Source: Symploca sp. SIO1C2 (GTDB lineage: Bacteria > Cyanobacteriota > Cyanobacteriia > Cyanobacteriales > Coleofasciculaceae). Taken from it: a stretch of 64,000 nt of DNA. Below are positions 36,001-44,190 of the stretch, piece by piece. Each line of letters opens with the position of its first letter. Positions within the stretch are counted from its first letter, which is position 1. The notes beneath the pieces were generated by a model, which worked only from the letters and a program-made list of their open reading frames with translations, had not been told where the DNA came from and ran no database searches. The stretch spans positions 1 to 64,000 of the forward strand of contig JAAHFP010000019.1 in the NCBI GenBank assembly GCA_010672925.1, in the 5' to 3' direction. The position numbers were made by a program, and so were the translations under genes.

Positions 36001-39000
36001 ATACCACTACCTACAGTGACCTCAAGCATTGGGCTTGGACAACGCGGGTTGATTTTGAGATTAAACGGTTACCAGCACCTAGCTCGAATGGGACTACTAA
36101 TACCGGGGCAGGAGCCACCCCCTCCGGTCCTGCTTTGCTGGCATCCTTACCAAATGTATATGAGATGGTGGGTCCCTCTAGTCAAGATAGCGTCCTGTTA
36201 GAACAACTGCTCAGCGCCATGGATGCTCTTGGTGAAGGTCTGGTTTCAGCAGTATTCTTGCTGTACGAACAGTCTGGTTCTAACTTACCGAAGTTAGCAA
36301 CCCTAAGCAACCAGGAATTTTTGGCTTTCATTACCCAGACCAACCTGTCCACTGACACCGCTCCCGAACTCTCTCCATTGTTTGTGCAAGCCACCGCCGA
36401 CCCACCCAGAGGCATTGCCAACTCTCCAGCCCAGTTTATTAAGTTGCTCTGGGAGTTGAGTGTTGTCCGCAGTGGGGGATACTATCTCTACTACGAAGTG
36501 GTAGACAGTGGTGATGGTCTGCCAGCTTCCATTTTTGATACCAGTGGCAGTGCTACCTTGAGTCTGGTTGTCACCTACCAAACCCAAGGCAATCTCTCGT
36601 TTGGCAACACAATCCTCAATTTTGTCCATGGGTTTGTCAGTACGGACGCGATCGATACTAACAACGATGTGGTGCAGCTGCAGTCACAGTCAGCCCAGGG
36701 TCAAAGTGCTGCTCTGCAAGGAACAGAAACCCTAGCCTCCCTATCGGCAATCTATGGAGCAGGACCGGGTCGCCTTGCGGAGGTTAACAGCTCACTTGCT
36801 TTAGTGAGCAACAAGGTTATTCCGGTGCAAGGGCTTGTGCGGCAAATCACAGACCCGGCGACAACCTTGGCAGACTTAGCCACTTATTACTCTGTGGGGG
36901 CGAGCACTCCCATCTCGGCTCAGGAGATTCAGAATTTCAACCCTGGAGTTACTGTGGAGCTGGGGGCAGTCTTTTACATTCCTCCGCTCAACTATATCAT
37001 TAGCCCAGCAACTACTCCTGGTACAGCACCAGGGAATACCTTTGCCGAGATTGCAGCCTACTATGGCGTATCTGTGGATGAGATCGCCACCAATGCCCGC
37101 CTGGTATCGGGACTCTTTGCGGCACAAACAATCTTGAGCATCAACACCGAACTGTTTGACCTCCGTTCCACCCTTGGCCCTGGCAACATTGGTATTGCTC
37201 TCCAGCGCGTTAATCTGGGTGAACCCAATCTTAACGACAACGACTATGCCAAGGAATATCTCTACTCCCTATACAACACCCTTTCTGCTGGGTTGGAACA
37301 AAACGTCTTTTTCAAGGCAAGCTCATTGGGTTTACCCTTTGGTCCAGAAAATTCTGACAATCCTGAGCCAGACGATGCTTTCACCAGTCATGCCCAGGCC
37401 AAAATCCAGCGCCGTGACCGACTACGGGCAGGTACGGAGGCAAGTACCTTCAACTATAGTCAGTCCCTCGGCTTTGGCAAATTCTCCCTAGTCAATGCTG
37501 CCCCGAGTTCCCCACCATCCGGTTTACCAGCCCAGTCAGAGAACCCCTACATTGGGGTAGGCAGTACAGCTCAAGTCGCTCTGCGCTGGCAGGATATTTT
37601 TGGCAACACCACCATTACTCCCTTTAGGAAGGTTCCCTCCAACTATACAGGTGCCCTCAATGGCTCTGCCGCAACCATTTTATACAACGATCGTCTCATC
37701 GGTGTCGGTGGCTGGTCTAATACCCAGGTAAACTATATTTACAGCGGTACAGCGGGTGCCCCGGTGCTCAATCTTAACTTTGTGCTAGATACATCAAGTT
37801 ATGAAGGGAACCAGGATCAGGCTCAGCAAGATTTGGCGCTGTATCAACAGGTTTACTTCCAGCTTCACCAAGACTACAGCAACCTCAGTGAATCTGTCCC
37901 TGGTGTCACAGGCCAAGCAGTCTCTATGAGCTTGAGCAACACTCTGCTGAGGGAACCCAACCTCTCTCTCTCCGACACGCAAGCAGATGTGGTGCGGACT
38001 TTTATCAGCGCCTGTGTTCAATACTTGACAGCGATCATTAACGACACTGAAGCCAACCAACCTACAGCAACTCTTTCCTTAACTATTGATTCCCTTGACA
38101 CAGTTGCCACAGGAAATGTGCTCCCTCTCAACGTCAGTTTAACTTTTGAGCGCCAAGCTCAACTCACAGAGCCAACCGTAGCTGCCCTCAACGAAGGTCT
38201 CTCGGTCACCAGCACGATCTTGCCCCAGCCTGATACTGACGGCAATTCATACCAGACGTTTGCTACAGCCTTTGAGGAAGCCTTTGTCAACAGCCAATGG
38301 AGCTTGAAAGTCGGAGAAGGCTTAGTAGAACAAGGAAAACAATCATCCGACCAACGCAATCAACAACTCTGGGCAGTGCGGTTTGGCAAGCAAAAGGGTC
38401 AGGGCATCTACTTTGAACTGGGTACAACCCCCAGCTACTATGCACCGAAGCCGATTGCCAAATCATTGGAGAGTCAAACAGTGCAGCTTGAGGATTACAC
38501 CACAGGCGAACAAGTCACCTCTAGCTTCACGGGGGTTGATCAGAATCTTTGGTTCCAAACCTGTTTGGATGCGATGGATAGTTTTCTCTCCGCGAACTAT
38601 GCACCCTCTGCCTTTATCTTAGATAAACTTGAAGGCACTCAAGATCCTCTCAAAGACGGCTACCTAGGCAAGATACTGCAGGCTAAGCAATCCTTGGCTG
38701 ATAGCATCAGTTCTACCGTGACTACCATTTTATCTACGAGTGCTGGCGACAGTGCCTCCATCGCTGCGGCTCAGGAAAAATTCCGACAACAGTTACTCAA
38801 CCAACTAGGTGCTGCTTACAACGCTGGTGCGGTGGTTTTATTTGGTCTCAGTGATGTGTCTGGTGCGCCAGCTAGCAACCCCAGCGGTCCCCCCAACTTA
38901 TATGGCCAGCCTCGCAGCGGTACAGACAGTGATACGGGCAATCAAAACTACACTTTGTCTTCTGCCAAGCTTCCTCTTGGGCAAGTTCCCTTGAGCGACC

Positions 39001-40586
39001 AAGGTAAGTCGGGAAACTACGATCCACGCTTAACCTTCGTCTTTACTTCTAAGAATGTCCTCAGCCAAGCTTATGTACCCCTAGACTTGAACCTTGAGAT
39101 TAGCCATTTAGAATTTGATCGCACTGCTGTTCCAGGCATCGAAAGCTATGTGCAGAGTCAATGGTTAGCCTTTGTCAACGGCCCTTTTGAATACACCTTG
39201 GGTACTTCACCCTCAAACGTTAACGTTCCGGTGGTGGATCGTGCTTTGCCCACGCCTCCTAGCGTTCAACAACAGTTAGCCCAACAAATTAATACCTCTC
39301 CCAACACCCCTGATAAATTGACAAAATGGAATTATAGCTTCGAGTATCTCTATTCACAAGCTGCCCAAGATGCTGTGCAGGTTACTCTGAAGCTGAACCA
39401 GTCTGAGCAAAGTGCTTTGAATTCGTTAAGTGCTGAGTCAGTTAATCTGTTTCAGGCTTTGGCGCAATTTGTCACAGCCTACCCCGACATTAATCGTGAC
39501 TTGAACCAATATCTGACCAAAATTGATGGGGAAACACCAGACCAGGAAACTCTTCAGAATGCAACTAAGGCAGTATCTGCATTTGAAAAATACATCACCG
39601 CTGTTGCTGATGCCTACAGTGCCACACTGAACCCGCAGCCCTTGCTGGCAGTGACCGATTCACTAGAGTTGGTTGAGGTTACTTTTGAGATCGTCTTGGA
39701 AAATAACAATAACAATGCCCGTATTGATCTGCTGAATCTGGCAATTAATGGCAACAGTGCAACCTGGAATCCAACGACCAGCACTATTTCTTATGGTAAC
39801 ATCACGTTACCCGCACCGGTAGTGGAGATTGACTCCAGTCAGTATCAGCCAGAAGCTGTAAACCCACCCCCTCAAAATGTTGATCTTGCCTACCTCTATA
39901 CAGAGAAATCGTCAGAGACTGCGGATACCTCAAGCGACGTGGAAACAACTTACTTGTCCTACACCACAGCTTTGGGCATTCCTTTGCGCACGATCAAGCT
40001 GCCAGATTTAGATGTGTTGGCTTATCAAAATGCTTGGTCTTCAATTTTCGTACAACGGAACAAGATTCTGTTCCCCAGCGGGGAAACCGGAGTCTCCACA
40101 ACAGATGACTTTCTCTTTCAAACCCCTGTGGTTAAGTTTGTTGCACCGATTGTTCCTCGCCTTGTGTATTCATCGTTTAACTTGAACCAAACCGGAGACC
40201 TGAGTCTAGAAGCAGCACTGAACCTGTTTTATCAGGGAGACAACTCTTATAACGGACTCTTCTATGGGGGTAATGGTCAGACCACTGTGGAGGTCTCAAT
40301 GACAACAGCTTATTCCTATCAACTTTTACCCAATGTAGAAGAGATACCGCGCATTCTCTTACCAATCAGCCTTTTACCCCCTACTTTAACCCCAGTCAAT
40401 CCATCATCTACACCTACGTTCAACTCTACTGTAGCGGCGAGTGTTGATGATTGGAGAACCCAAAACCAACCCACAGTTGAAGGTAACCCCCAAGTCAATT
40501 TCAAACTCCAAGTATTCAGCACATCAAGTGCCAAGCAACCCCTTTTAACTGTTAATGATTTAATCTACTTAGTGACCGATGATTGA
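30060..40586 (+). CDS. Giant 3508-residue protein with two LysM-like clusters
   Basis: GTG 30060 with GGAG at 30046. Continuous over 10.5 kb with no signal peptide. The first ~1270 residues are beta-rich repeats with fungal/bacterial surface-protein flavour (FTLKGWSLGTLIQAL, LPSPWNLLDQVSLDGLSI, IPPGIPVLGSGGLYFGKL), followed by an amphipathic block at about 1160-1270. A first LysM-like cluster lies at ~1548-1755 (SGDSIQSIIAW, AQDTLQAIATRY, PGDSFQAIAEAVGIT, SDDTLNSVAALF) and a second at ~2218-2370 (GTETLASLSAIYG, ATTLADLATYYSV, GNTFAEIAAYYGVS). LysM domains bind peptidoglycan or chitin. Around 2507 is ALRWQDIFGNTT. The remainder is unrecognised. I infer a cell-wall-associated or exported structural or toxin-like protein. 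The stop lies within an IS end-like sequence. Confidence 0.85.
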   Translation: MTDTAIENLQQAIKSAAGDGSFALDAAFLTQGLNDDTVAVPTDYDKNLQAAFQVTQASDFLVQVSPSDVGSVSDNSFTVTKASIPFLGSPLNASTTMVFALQESDQDLAETTQTLVVQINSAPANWTWTDSFAFMGGWPFNQLSVSAVQFIFSTSEGQYPWADESGKAVKAGEIQNFFSKIPLPDVVEPVLVLFDGLSAPTGNLDLTGALDMSQYNGETVLFPSGELTAALSDTKFTLLYLQVVAPQVSLSIPAAESNGNGGNGNGKLRDGDDDNSGQSATLSVASKLEIDTDVSPYLLQVQLTPPLDEGGSTCYKIGLTVAEEETPLLTPATIVSLVGVNDSYFSSVPPVLQEFLTFVGLQGLTLSGALGNSPTINSVAVEISSNPNTSWTAIPDPTGQLSFTITEFALQWSIQTITNDQDFTFSTKFTLAPAIFKSKDGQENGIFSVQFTSGLKFYATFDGTAQLSDFLSTLTGGIVSLPSSIETSLSNISLNLDYSAQSFSFSSDYQVSLAFLEVGGEPILSISDGQVSISAQSPTQDSSNGNNLATGPSSGGSDLVLAATANDDNQTVWTSEISGLLAVGSLAANVTVTYDSTKAPARWTLKAALAEAIEVQTLIWQFFDPTGSYTFPDFLRGALTINTFTIDATIPSGQGDLSTSYGITTTFDWLFELGQQNVTGVQSAAIEVKYDGSKDQGKQFSGSASGTWVYSTINLELVLGYQFQGSSNSILYLVWQGFRAEYQTGNEQIAFTLKGWSLGTLIQALVRTLGNPYFTLPSPWNLLDQVSLDGLSIMVSLENDQTNRLSASYTLSSALNLGFIKINRLVFYRDTTGKVKLAIDGDIPKAFLDSTSSDNKQKLENLTNQDQGQDVDDLPTVPGQGQTYFKLFLLVLGQRIGITGSPSFDSVQDVISALQNVPSTTGNTNPVNPNENQGNPSPGLPYYNQGNNWLIAGHLGLLKIGDDWTVDLQFVFNDPNLYGLRLALAGTKAGGLAGLVIDVLYKKITDDVGVFQIDFTFPDAVRNLNFGAISVTLPDLSLAIYTNGDFLVDIGFPYNLDFSRSFSIAAIIPPGIPVLGSGGLYFGKLSNATATAAQVPQTNQGTFNPVIVFGLGLQLGLGYNFTKGPLSAGFALTFFGIIEGVLAAWHPYDSTTDSALASSDSALQSDYYFKLSGTFGVIGLLYGKIDFSIIQATVNVNITLSIQITYESYQDILLVATASVSITVKVKINLGLFSISVSLSFSATVSAQFVIGVGGTAPWGDAPTLSSFTRFTTRRATMVRLGPDATILRSRALNPRPKRVVLSEGTTVPTLHILISPQYTVLAPEEATEYSQQQGAFVCLLAIDAPDATSEDPNQDTSFERLCASYFPWAIDALGQPSGDTVNLAAAATTVVSRQNLEDYITLLADNDNPPFTITDLLTFLQTSFTLNIETPTQANTSGTQQLMEAGATLFPVFDGLSLSVPNPNGTGTKPITLETYTTANSAYRTQVSNLFAEVEAVIETQNQEQLLRTLALEDDDESMAALIFVDTFAMIGRQLLQAALNALDSYAYHLQSGDSIQSIIAWANNMGNDLQPDDIGIPNQNHPLSSGIVLTISNLVYTLQAQDTLQAIATRYSDPNTNSSRWTTTPAQLIEDNRTARVLQPNVELTIQVDNHSVLYTTVPGDSFQAIAEAVGITLEQLATQTALYNVANLLLPAQELAISAIAYTTTSDDTLNSVAALFATTVANLTTINTDVPNLFSPDAEDGMITLANLSSLAVSDLWTAIEATDQVAQTAGMVSRFLLFGLRLPKQAGLGLSDEFLYSNSQQGYGLYQLTGQQFPTPASIESYEIILSRADTAHGVSLSFIEFNGVPGTSVEVDLTQAYNSLSMVLTWAQAGNFQPSPSLQVLPLSSRSPKAFAANNFSLWSTSDVSTLQSLTDRTNSLQSDTSQPQPILWPLPSSLLSQVKTRQTALTPEFSSLSDIIPLMPQLVPQVGSTSPASNTTTYSDLKHWAWTTRVDFEIKRLPAPSSNGTTNTGAGATPSGPALLASLPNVYEMVGPSSQDSVLLEQLLSAMDALGEGLVSAVFLLYEQSGSNLPKLATLSNQEFLAFITQTNLSTDTAPELSPLFVQATADPPRGIANSPAQFIKLLWELSVVRSGGYYLYYEVVDSGDGLPASIFDTSGSATLSLVVTYQTQGNLSFGNTILNFVHGFVSTDAIDTNNDVVQLQSQSAQGQSAALQGTETLASLSAIYGAGPGRLAEVNSSLALVSNKVIPVQGLVRQITDPATTLADLATYYSVGASTPISAQEIQNFNPGVTVELGAVFYIPPLNYIISPATTPGTAPGNTFAEIAAYYGVSVDEIATNARLVSGLFAAQTILSINTELFDLRSTLGPGNIGIALQRVNLGEPNLNDNDYAKEYLYSLYNTLSAGLEQNVFFKASSLGLPFGPENSDNPEPDDAFTSHAQAKIQRRDRLRAGTEASTFNYSQSLGFGKFSLVNAAPSSPPSGLPAQSENPYIGVGSTAQVALRWQDIFGNTTITPFRKVPSNYTGALNGSAATILYNDRLIGVGGWSNTQVNYIYSGTAGAPVLNLNFVLDTSSYEGNQDQAQQDLALYQQVYFQLHQDYSNLSESVPGVTGQAVSMSLSNTLLREPNLSLSDTQADVVRTFISACVQYLTAIINDTEANQPTATLSLTIDSLDTVATGNVLPLNVSLTFERQAQLTEPTVAALNEGLSVTSTILPQPDTDGNSYQTFATAFEEAFVNSQWSLKVGEGLVEQGKQSSDQRNQQLWAVRFGKQKGQGIYFELGTTPSYYAPKPIAKSLESQTVQLEDYTTGEQVTSSFTGVDQNLWFQTCLDAMDSFLSANYAPSAFILDKLEGTQDPLKDGYLGKILQAKQSLADSISSTVTTILSTSAGDSASIAAAQEKFRQQLLNQLGAAYNAGAVVLFGLSDVSGAPASNPSGPPNLYGQPRSGTDSDTGNQNYTLSSAKLPLGQVPLSDQGKSGNYDPRLTFVFTSKNVLSQAYVPLDLNLEISHLEFDRTAVPGIESYVQSQWLAFVNGPFEYTLGTSPSNVNVPVVDRALPTPPSVQQQLAQQINTSPNTPDKLTKWNYSFEYLYSQAAQDAVQVTLKLNQSEQSALNSLSAESVNLFQALAQFVTAYPDINRDLNQYLTKIDGETPDQETLQNATKAVSAFEKYITAVADAYSATLNPQPLLAVTDSLELVEVTFEIVLENNNNNARIDLLNLAINGNSATWNPTTSTISYGNITLPAPVVEIDSSQYQPEAVNPPPQNVDLAYLYTEKSSETADTSSDVETTYLSYTTALGIPLRTIKLPDLDVLAYQNAWSSIFVQRNKILFPSGETGVSTTDDFLFQTPVVKFVAPIVPRLVYSSFNLNQTGDLSLEAALNLFYQGDNSYNGLFYGGNGQTTVEVSMTTAYSYQLLPNVEEIPRILLPISLLPPTLTPVNPSSTPTFNSTVAASVDDWRTQNQPTVEGNPQVNFKLQVFSTSSAKQPLLTVNDLIYLVTDD

Positions 40587-40614
40587 CACTCCCCGGCCTA
40601 AAGGAACGGGGATT
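40583..40614 (-). mobile_element. IS200/IS605-type right-end-like hairpin at the 3' end of the giant gene
   Basis: TTGACACTCCCCGG followed by CCTAAAGGAACGGGGATTC: a CCCCG/CGGGG hairpin with flanking TTGACA, closely like the end beside the tnpB remnant at 49231-49265. The TGA stop of the giant gene (40584-40586) is inside the TTGACA. No transposase is left; bases to ~40680 may be decayed tnpB 3' sequence. Confidence 0.55.
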
Positions 40615-41364
40615 CTAAGTTCAGCGTAGCGACCTGCTCTAGTAGGGTTACCCCAACTAGTGTAGAGGTTGCTACGATTATCACTTCTCCGATGTTTGTG
40701 ATAGTTACAAAATCATCACCTATATTTCCAGGGGGAAAATAACTGTCAATAGTCCATGGAATACCGCAGGGAAGAAAATTGCGATCGCTACTCGCTAATT
40801 TCCAATCAGTCTACTCCTTGCACTTTCGTGTCGTTTTTGGTATTATTTTACATGGTGGAATAAGTGTGCGCCTATAGAGTCTGTTGAATTATGATAAGCA
40901 AGATGACTGTTCCACAGGTTTTATGTAGAGTATTGAAGTAAATTGTTAAGAATGGCTCGTTTGTTGTGTGATCGCCCGTGTCACTCTTGGTGGCTAATCG
41001 CTTACAGCCAAAGATTTCAGCAAAAGCGCTACTGTAGTCGCGGCTCTCGTTGAAACAAAAATCTAGAATAATATTGGTGACGATTTCAGCATTGGAATTG
41101 ACCTTATTCAGTATTTATGATGCATAGTGCAAGAGCTGAGCGTCCAACGGAAGGGACGCATCCGCAACCGATGAAAGAAACACTTCCGTTGCTCCCTCTT
41201 GCCTGTTCCCTGCTCCCTGTTCCCTTGTGTTTCTCGAGAGTATTACTATACTACTAAACTAGTTTGTCCCTACAGCTATGACTAAACTAAAATAATGAGT
41301 AAAAACTCCAGCTACCTAAAAAATCACCCAATTCTTAATTCTTAATTCTTAATTCTTAATTCCC
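40587..41364. other. 778-bp gene-free interval
   Basis: Contains the IS end above, one copy of the TTTTACAT...GTGTGCGC repeat (40834-40892) and an AATTCTTA array (41332-41361) abutting the next start codon. A 34-codon ATG frame at 40953 is too short to support. Nothing else is seen. Confidence 0.6.
40834..40892. repeat. TTTTACAT...GTGTGCGC repeat, copy 4
   Basis: GGTATTATTTTACATGGTGG and the following AATAAGTGTGCGCCTATAGAG match the copies at 7107, 11863 and 17441. The copy at 17441 shares the preceding CCTTGCAC as well. Confidence 0.75.
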
Positions 41365-43533
41365 ATGACTCCTCCCTTTCTCAAACGCTATCTCATTGCC
41401 CTAGATCAGCATAAGTTGATTGGACTTGCCAGTTTTAGCCTAGTGGTGGGAATATCAGGTGTTGTTGCTCTCCAACCACCACCTCCCCCTAGTTATTTGG
41501 CTAAAGGAGTTCTAGCCTATAACACTCCTCTCAAGCTGTTTTCCGAAACCGGGGGAGAAATTCATGAGCAAGGTAGACGACTTAACGATGATTTGCTGCT
41601 AGCGGACAATGTAGCTCAACAGGCAGCGAAACAAGCCCAAATCACACCACAAGATATTCTCAGAAGTGTAGAAATAGATTTTCCCAAAAAAGATAAACCA
41701 CAAGTAATTCAAGTTAAATACTCAGATCAACGCAGTCCGGAAATTGCAGGGGCGACCTTGGAAGTCCTGATGCAGCAAATGGTTGAGCAAAGTCGTTTAA
41801 TCAACACAACGCGGCTGAGAGAAATTATCAAGTCTATTGAAGCGAAGTTGCCAGAAGCGAAAAAGGAACTTATTGCAGCGGAAAATAAGTTAGAACAGTA
41901 TATCCGCAATGAAGGCTCAGCTTTGTTAGCCGCTCAAGATGGTACTTTAGTCGGTGGGATTACTGGTAGCCAACAACAGCAGAGGCAAATTCAACTAGAG
42001 CTCGAAGGTATTGATGCTCAAATCGTTAGCTTACAATCAAGACTAGGTTTGAATCCAGACCAAGCTTATGCTTCTTCTGCTCTGAGTGCTGATCCGATTA
42101 TTAATAACCTACGGGGTCAGATTTTGGGGGCTGAGACACAAATAGAATTGCTCAGGAATCAGGGTTATCGAGATACGCACCCAGAAGTGGAGAATTTACT
42201 CAAAAGTCAAGCAACTTACGAGGAAATGTTGCGGTCTAGAGCCAGTGAGGTAATAGGTGGCAGCGGCTTTGGAGAACCTTTAGCTGCTACCCAAATTCGC
42301 CAAGATAGTGCTCTGGATCCAGCAAGGCAGGAACTAGCTAACCAACTGGTACAATTGCAAACCCAGCGAGATACATTAGAACGACAACTCGAAACTACCA
42401 TAAACACTGAGCAGGAACTCCGACAGGAGTATCAACTGCTCCCCAATAAACAACTAGAGCAAGCAAGGCTGGAAAATCAGGTTCAGCTGAAACTACAATT
42501 TTACAACCGCTTAGAGGCTGCCTTAGCCGATGCGACAGCAGCAGAGACGGAGACTGTGAGTAGTCTCAGCTTGTTACAGCCGCCACAAGTCAGAGAAGTC
42601 TCGGAACCCGCAGCGAACCCCGTCGTTTCCTTATTAGGGGGAGCAGTTATTGGCTTGTTAGTTTCTGGTGGATTGATTCTCTTGCTGGCAAGTTTGGATA
42701 ACACCTTCTACACACCAGAGGATATCAAACTGGCTTTAGCACAGCGGGATGTTCTGGTATTGGGAGAATTACCTCTAATCAAAGTTCTAGACCCCCTTTG
42801 GGAAGAAACCGGTATTTTAGGCAAGCCAGATTCTCCCTATGTGGAGTTCTATGAGCGCTTCCGCAGTAATCTTCTACTTGGGGAAAATAAATCCTTAAAG
42901 GTGGTGTTACTCACTAGTACTATAGAGGAAGAAGGTAAGACAGTAAGTGCTTACAACTTAGCGATCGCATCGGCTCATGCTGGTAAACGTACCCTGTTAG
43001 TTGAAGCAGACGTGCGTTCTCCTTCCGAAGCTAACTTCCTGAAACTAACTCCTGACCCTAATGCCAGCGTTGAACCTTTAAGTTACTACAGCTCCTTGAG
43101 TAACTGTATGGAATTAGCTCCAGATATTGAGAATCTCTACGTTATACCAAGTCCTGGCCCCCATCGTAAAGCTGCTGCTATTCTGGAATCTAGTGAACTA
43201 AAGCGGTTGTTTGAGGATGCCAAGGGTCGTTTTGATTTGGTGGTGGTAGACTCTCCTGCTCTATCCTTGTGCAATGATGCTCTGCTACTTGAACCCCTAG
43301 CCGACGGTATAATCGTAGTTACTCGACCAGGTTACACCCAAGAAAGTATTTTGTCTAAGGGGGTCGAAGAAATGCTGGAAGCTGAACTACCCCTATTGGG
43401 AGCCATTATCAACGGTGTAGATAATCCTGCTTCTCTGTCCCTTATAGAAGATTCTCTTGAGTACGAGGAAGAAGAACTTCTGGAAACGGAAGCTATGGAA
43501 GAAGATAAGGTTACTACCGGAACTCGGCGATAA
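41365..43533 (+). CDS. Wzz/PCP chain-length regulator fused to a BY-kinase-like ATPase
   Basis: 722 residues. An N-terminal membrane helix (~17-35), a long periplasmic coiled coil (~90-400), a second helix ([21 protein letters not shown], ~420-441), and a cytoplasmic CpsD/Wzc-type ATPase. Walker A is [10 protein letters not shown] (~517-526), A' [10 protein letters not shown] with Glu in the usual Asp place, and Walker [11 protein letters not shown] (~623). Family knowledge: polysaccharide co-polymerases set chain length of exopolysaccharide or capsule, and BY-kinases autophosphorylate on a C-terminal tyrosine cluster. Here the tail is acidic ([17 protein letters not shown]) with one tyrosine, so classic autophosphorylation is doubtful. 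No sugar-transferase genes adjoin. Confidence 0.88.
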   Translation: MTPPFLKRYLIALDQHKLIGLASFSLVVGISGVVALQPPPPPSYLAKGVLAYNTPLKLFSETGGEIHEQGRRLNDDLLLADNVAQQAAKQAQITPQDILRSVEIDFPKKDKPQVIQVKYSDQRSPEIAGATLEVLMQQMVEQSRLINTTRLREIIKSIEAKLPEAKKELIAAENKLEQYIRNEGSALLAAQDGTLVGGITGSQQQQRQIQLELEGIDAQIVSLQSRLGLNPDQAYASSALSADPIINNLRGQILGAETQIELLRNQGYRDTHPEVENLLKSQATYEEMLRSRASEVIGGSGFGEPLAATQIRQDSALDPARQELANQLVQLQTQRDTLERQLETTINTEQELRQEYQLLPNKQLEQARLENQVQLKLQFYNRLEAALADATAAETETVSSLSLLQPPQVREVSEPAANPVVSLLGGAVIGLLVSGGLILLLASLDNTFYTPEDIKLALAQRDVLVLGELPLIKVLDPLWEETGILGKPDSPYVEFYERFRSNLLLGENKSLKVVLLTSTIEEEGKTVSAYNLAIASAHAGKRTLLVEADVRSPSEANFLKLTPDPNASVEPLSYYSSLSNCMELAPDIENLYVIPSPGPHRKAAAILESSELKRLFEDAKGRFDLVVVDSPALSLCNDALLLEPLADGIIVVTRPGYTQESILSKGVEEMLEAELPLLGAIINGVDNPASLSLIEDSLEYEEEELLETEAMEEDKVTTGTRR

Positions 43534-43545
43534 ATGTAGTGTTTT

Positions 43546-43620
43546 GGAGGCAGGAGGCAGAAGGCAGAAGGCAGAAGGCAGGAGGCAGAAGGCAGGAGGC
43601 AAGAGGCAGAAGGCAGGAGA
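43546..43620. repeat. Tandem GGCAGAA/GGCAGGA heptamer array
   Basis: About ten heptamers directly after the Wzz-like gene. Same type as at 1516. Confidence 0.85.
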
Positions 43621-43658
43621 TGAAAGTTTGTCTGTCATGACTTTTTACTTTTGGTATT

Positions 43659-43700
43659 AGCTTCCTCAGCTTCCTCAGCTTCCTCAGCTTCCTCAGCTCC
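43659..43700. repeat. Tandem AGCTTCCTC nonamer array
   Basis: Four exact units, then CCCCATCTCCCCATCTCC. The interval 43534-44190 contains these arrays and no gene I can support; a 62-codon frame at 43915-44103 looks spurious. Confidence 0.85.
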
Positions 43701-44190
43701 CCATCTCCCCATCTCCCTCAGCTTCCTAACCTAAAGGTGTGAAATTTTTATGAAATTATTTACAATCAAAGCTCTATGAAACTGATATGCTAAAAGAAAA
43801 AGTCTAAATAGATACTAAACTTGGGGAAAATAACCTCCATTTTGAAAAAACTGGAGGAAAAAACCTAATTATGCTATATCAAATCCGGCTAAACACAGAG
43901 AATTTCCTTGTACCTTGCAACTTTGCTCCTCTACTGGGAGATCTCCGCCTAACGCTAGAAGGCAAGAAGTAGCCTCTATGAAAAAATCTTATCCCCATAA
44001 GTTAATAGAAGCAGTTTCATCCTTATTGCCTGTTGCTTTTTTCTACCCACGTAGAAATATTCTACCGGATTTGAGATTAGGGGCAAGGAAGAGTATTGAG
44101 TAGGAGCACGAGCCGGTGCCCCTAAGCCACGGAGAGTGGGGAAATGAGCAATTCTTTCTCAATACTTGTAGACAGATTAATCAATAAGCA

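Noticed and set aside
24733-40586. Polyketide or non-ribosomal peptide megasynthase
   Set aside because: Despite the gene sizes there are no ketosynthase, adenylation, condensation or carrier-protein motifs.
40591-40611. Rho-independent terminator of the giant gene
   Set aside because: The hairpin is not followed by a T-run and matches the IS200/IS605-like end at 49231; a terminator role may be secondary.
40953-41057. 34-codon Cys-rich ORF
   Set aside because: Too short, no upstream ribosome-binding site and no second line of evidence.
43546-43700. Possible CRISPR array
   Set aside because: Units are 7-9 bp with no unique spacers; these are simple tandem arrays. No other CRISPR-like spacing is seen in the window.
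43915-44103. 62-codon plus-strand ORF before the dual protease
   Set aside because: No family resemblance, no ribosome-binding site, in a repeat-rich spacer.
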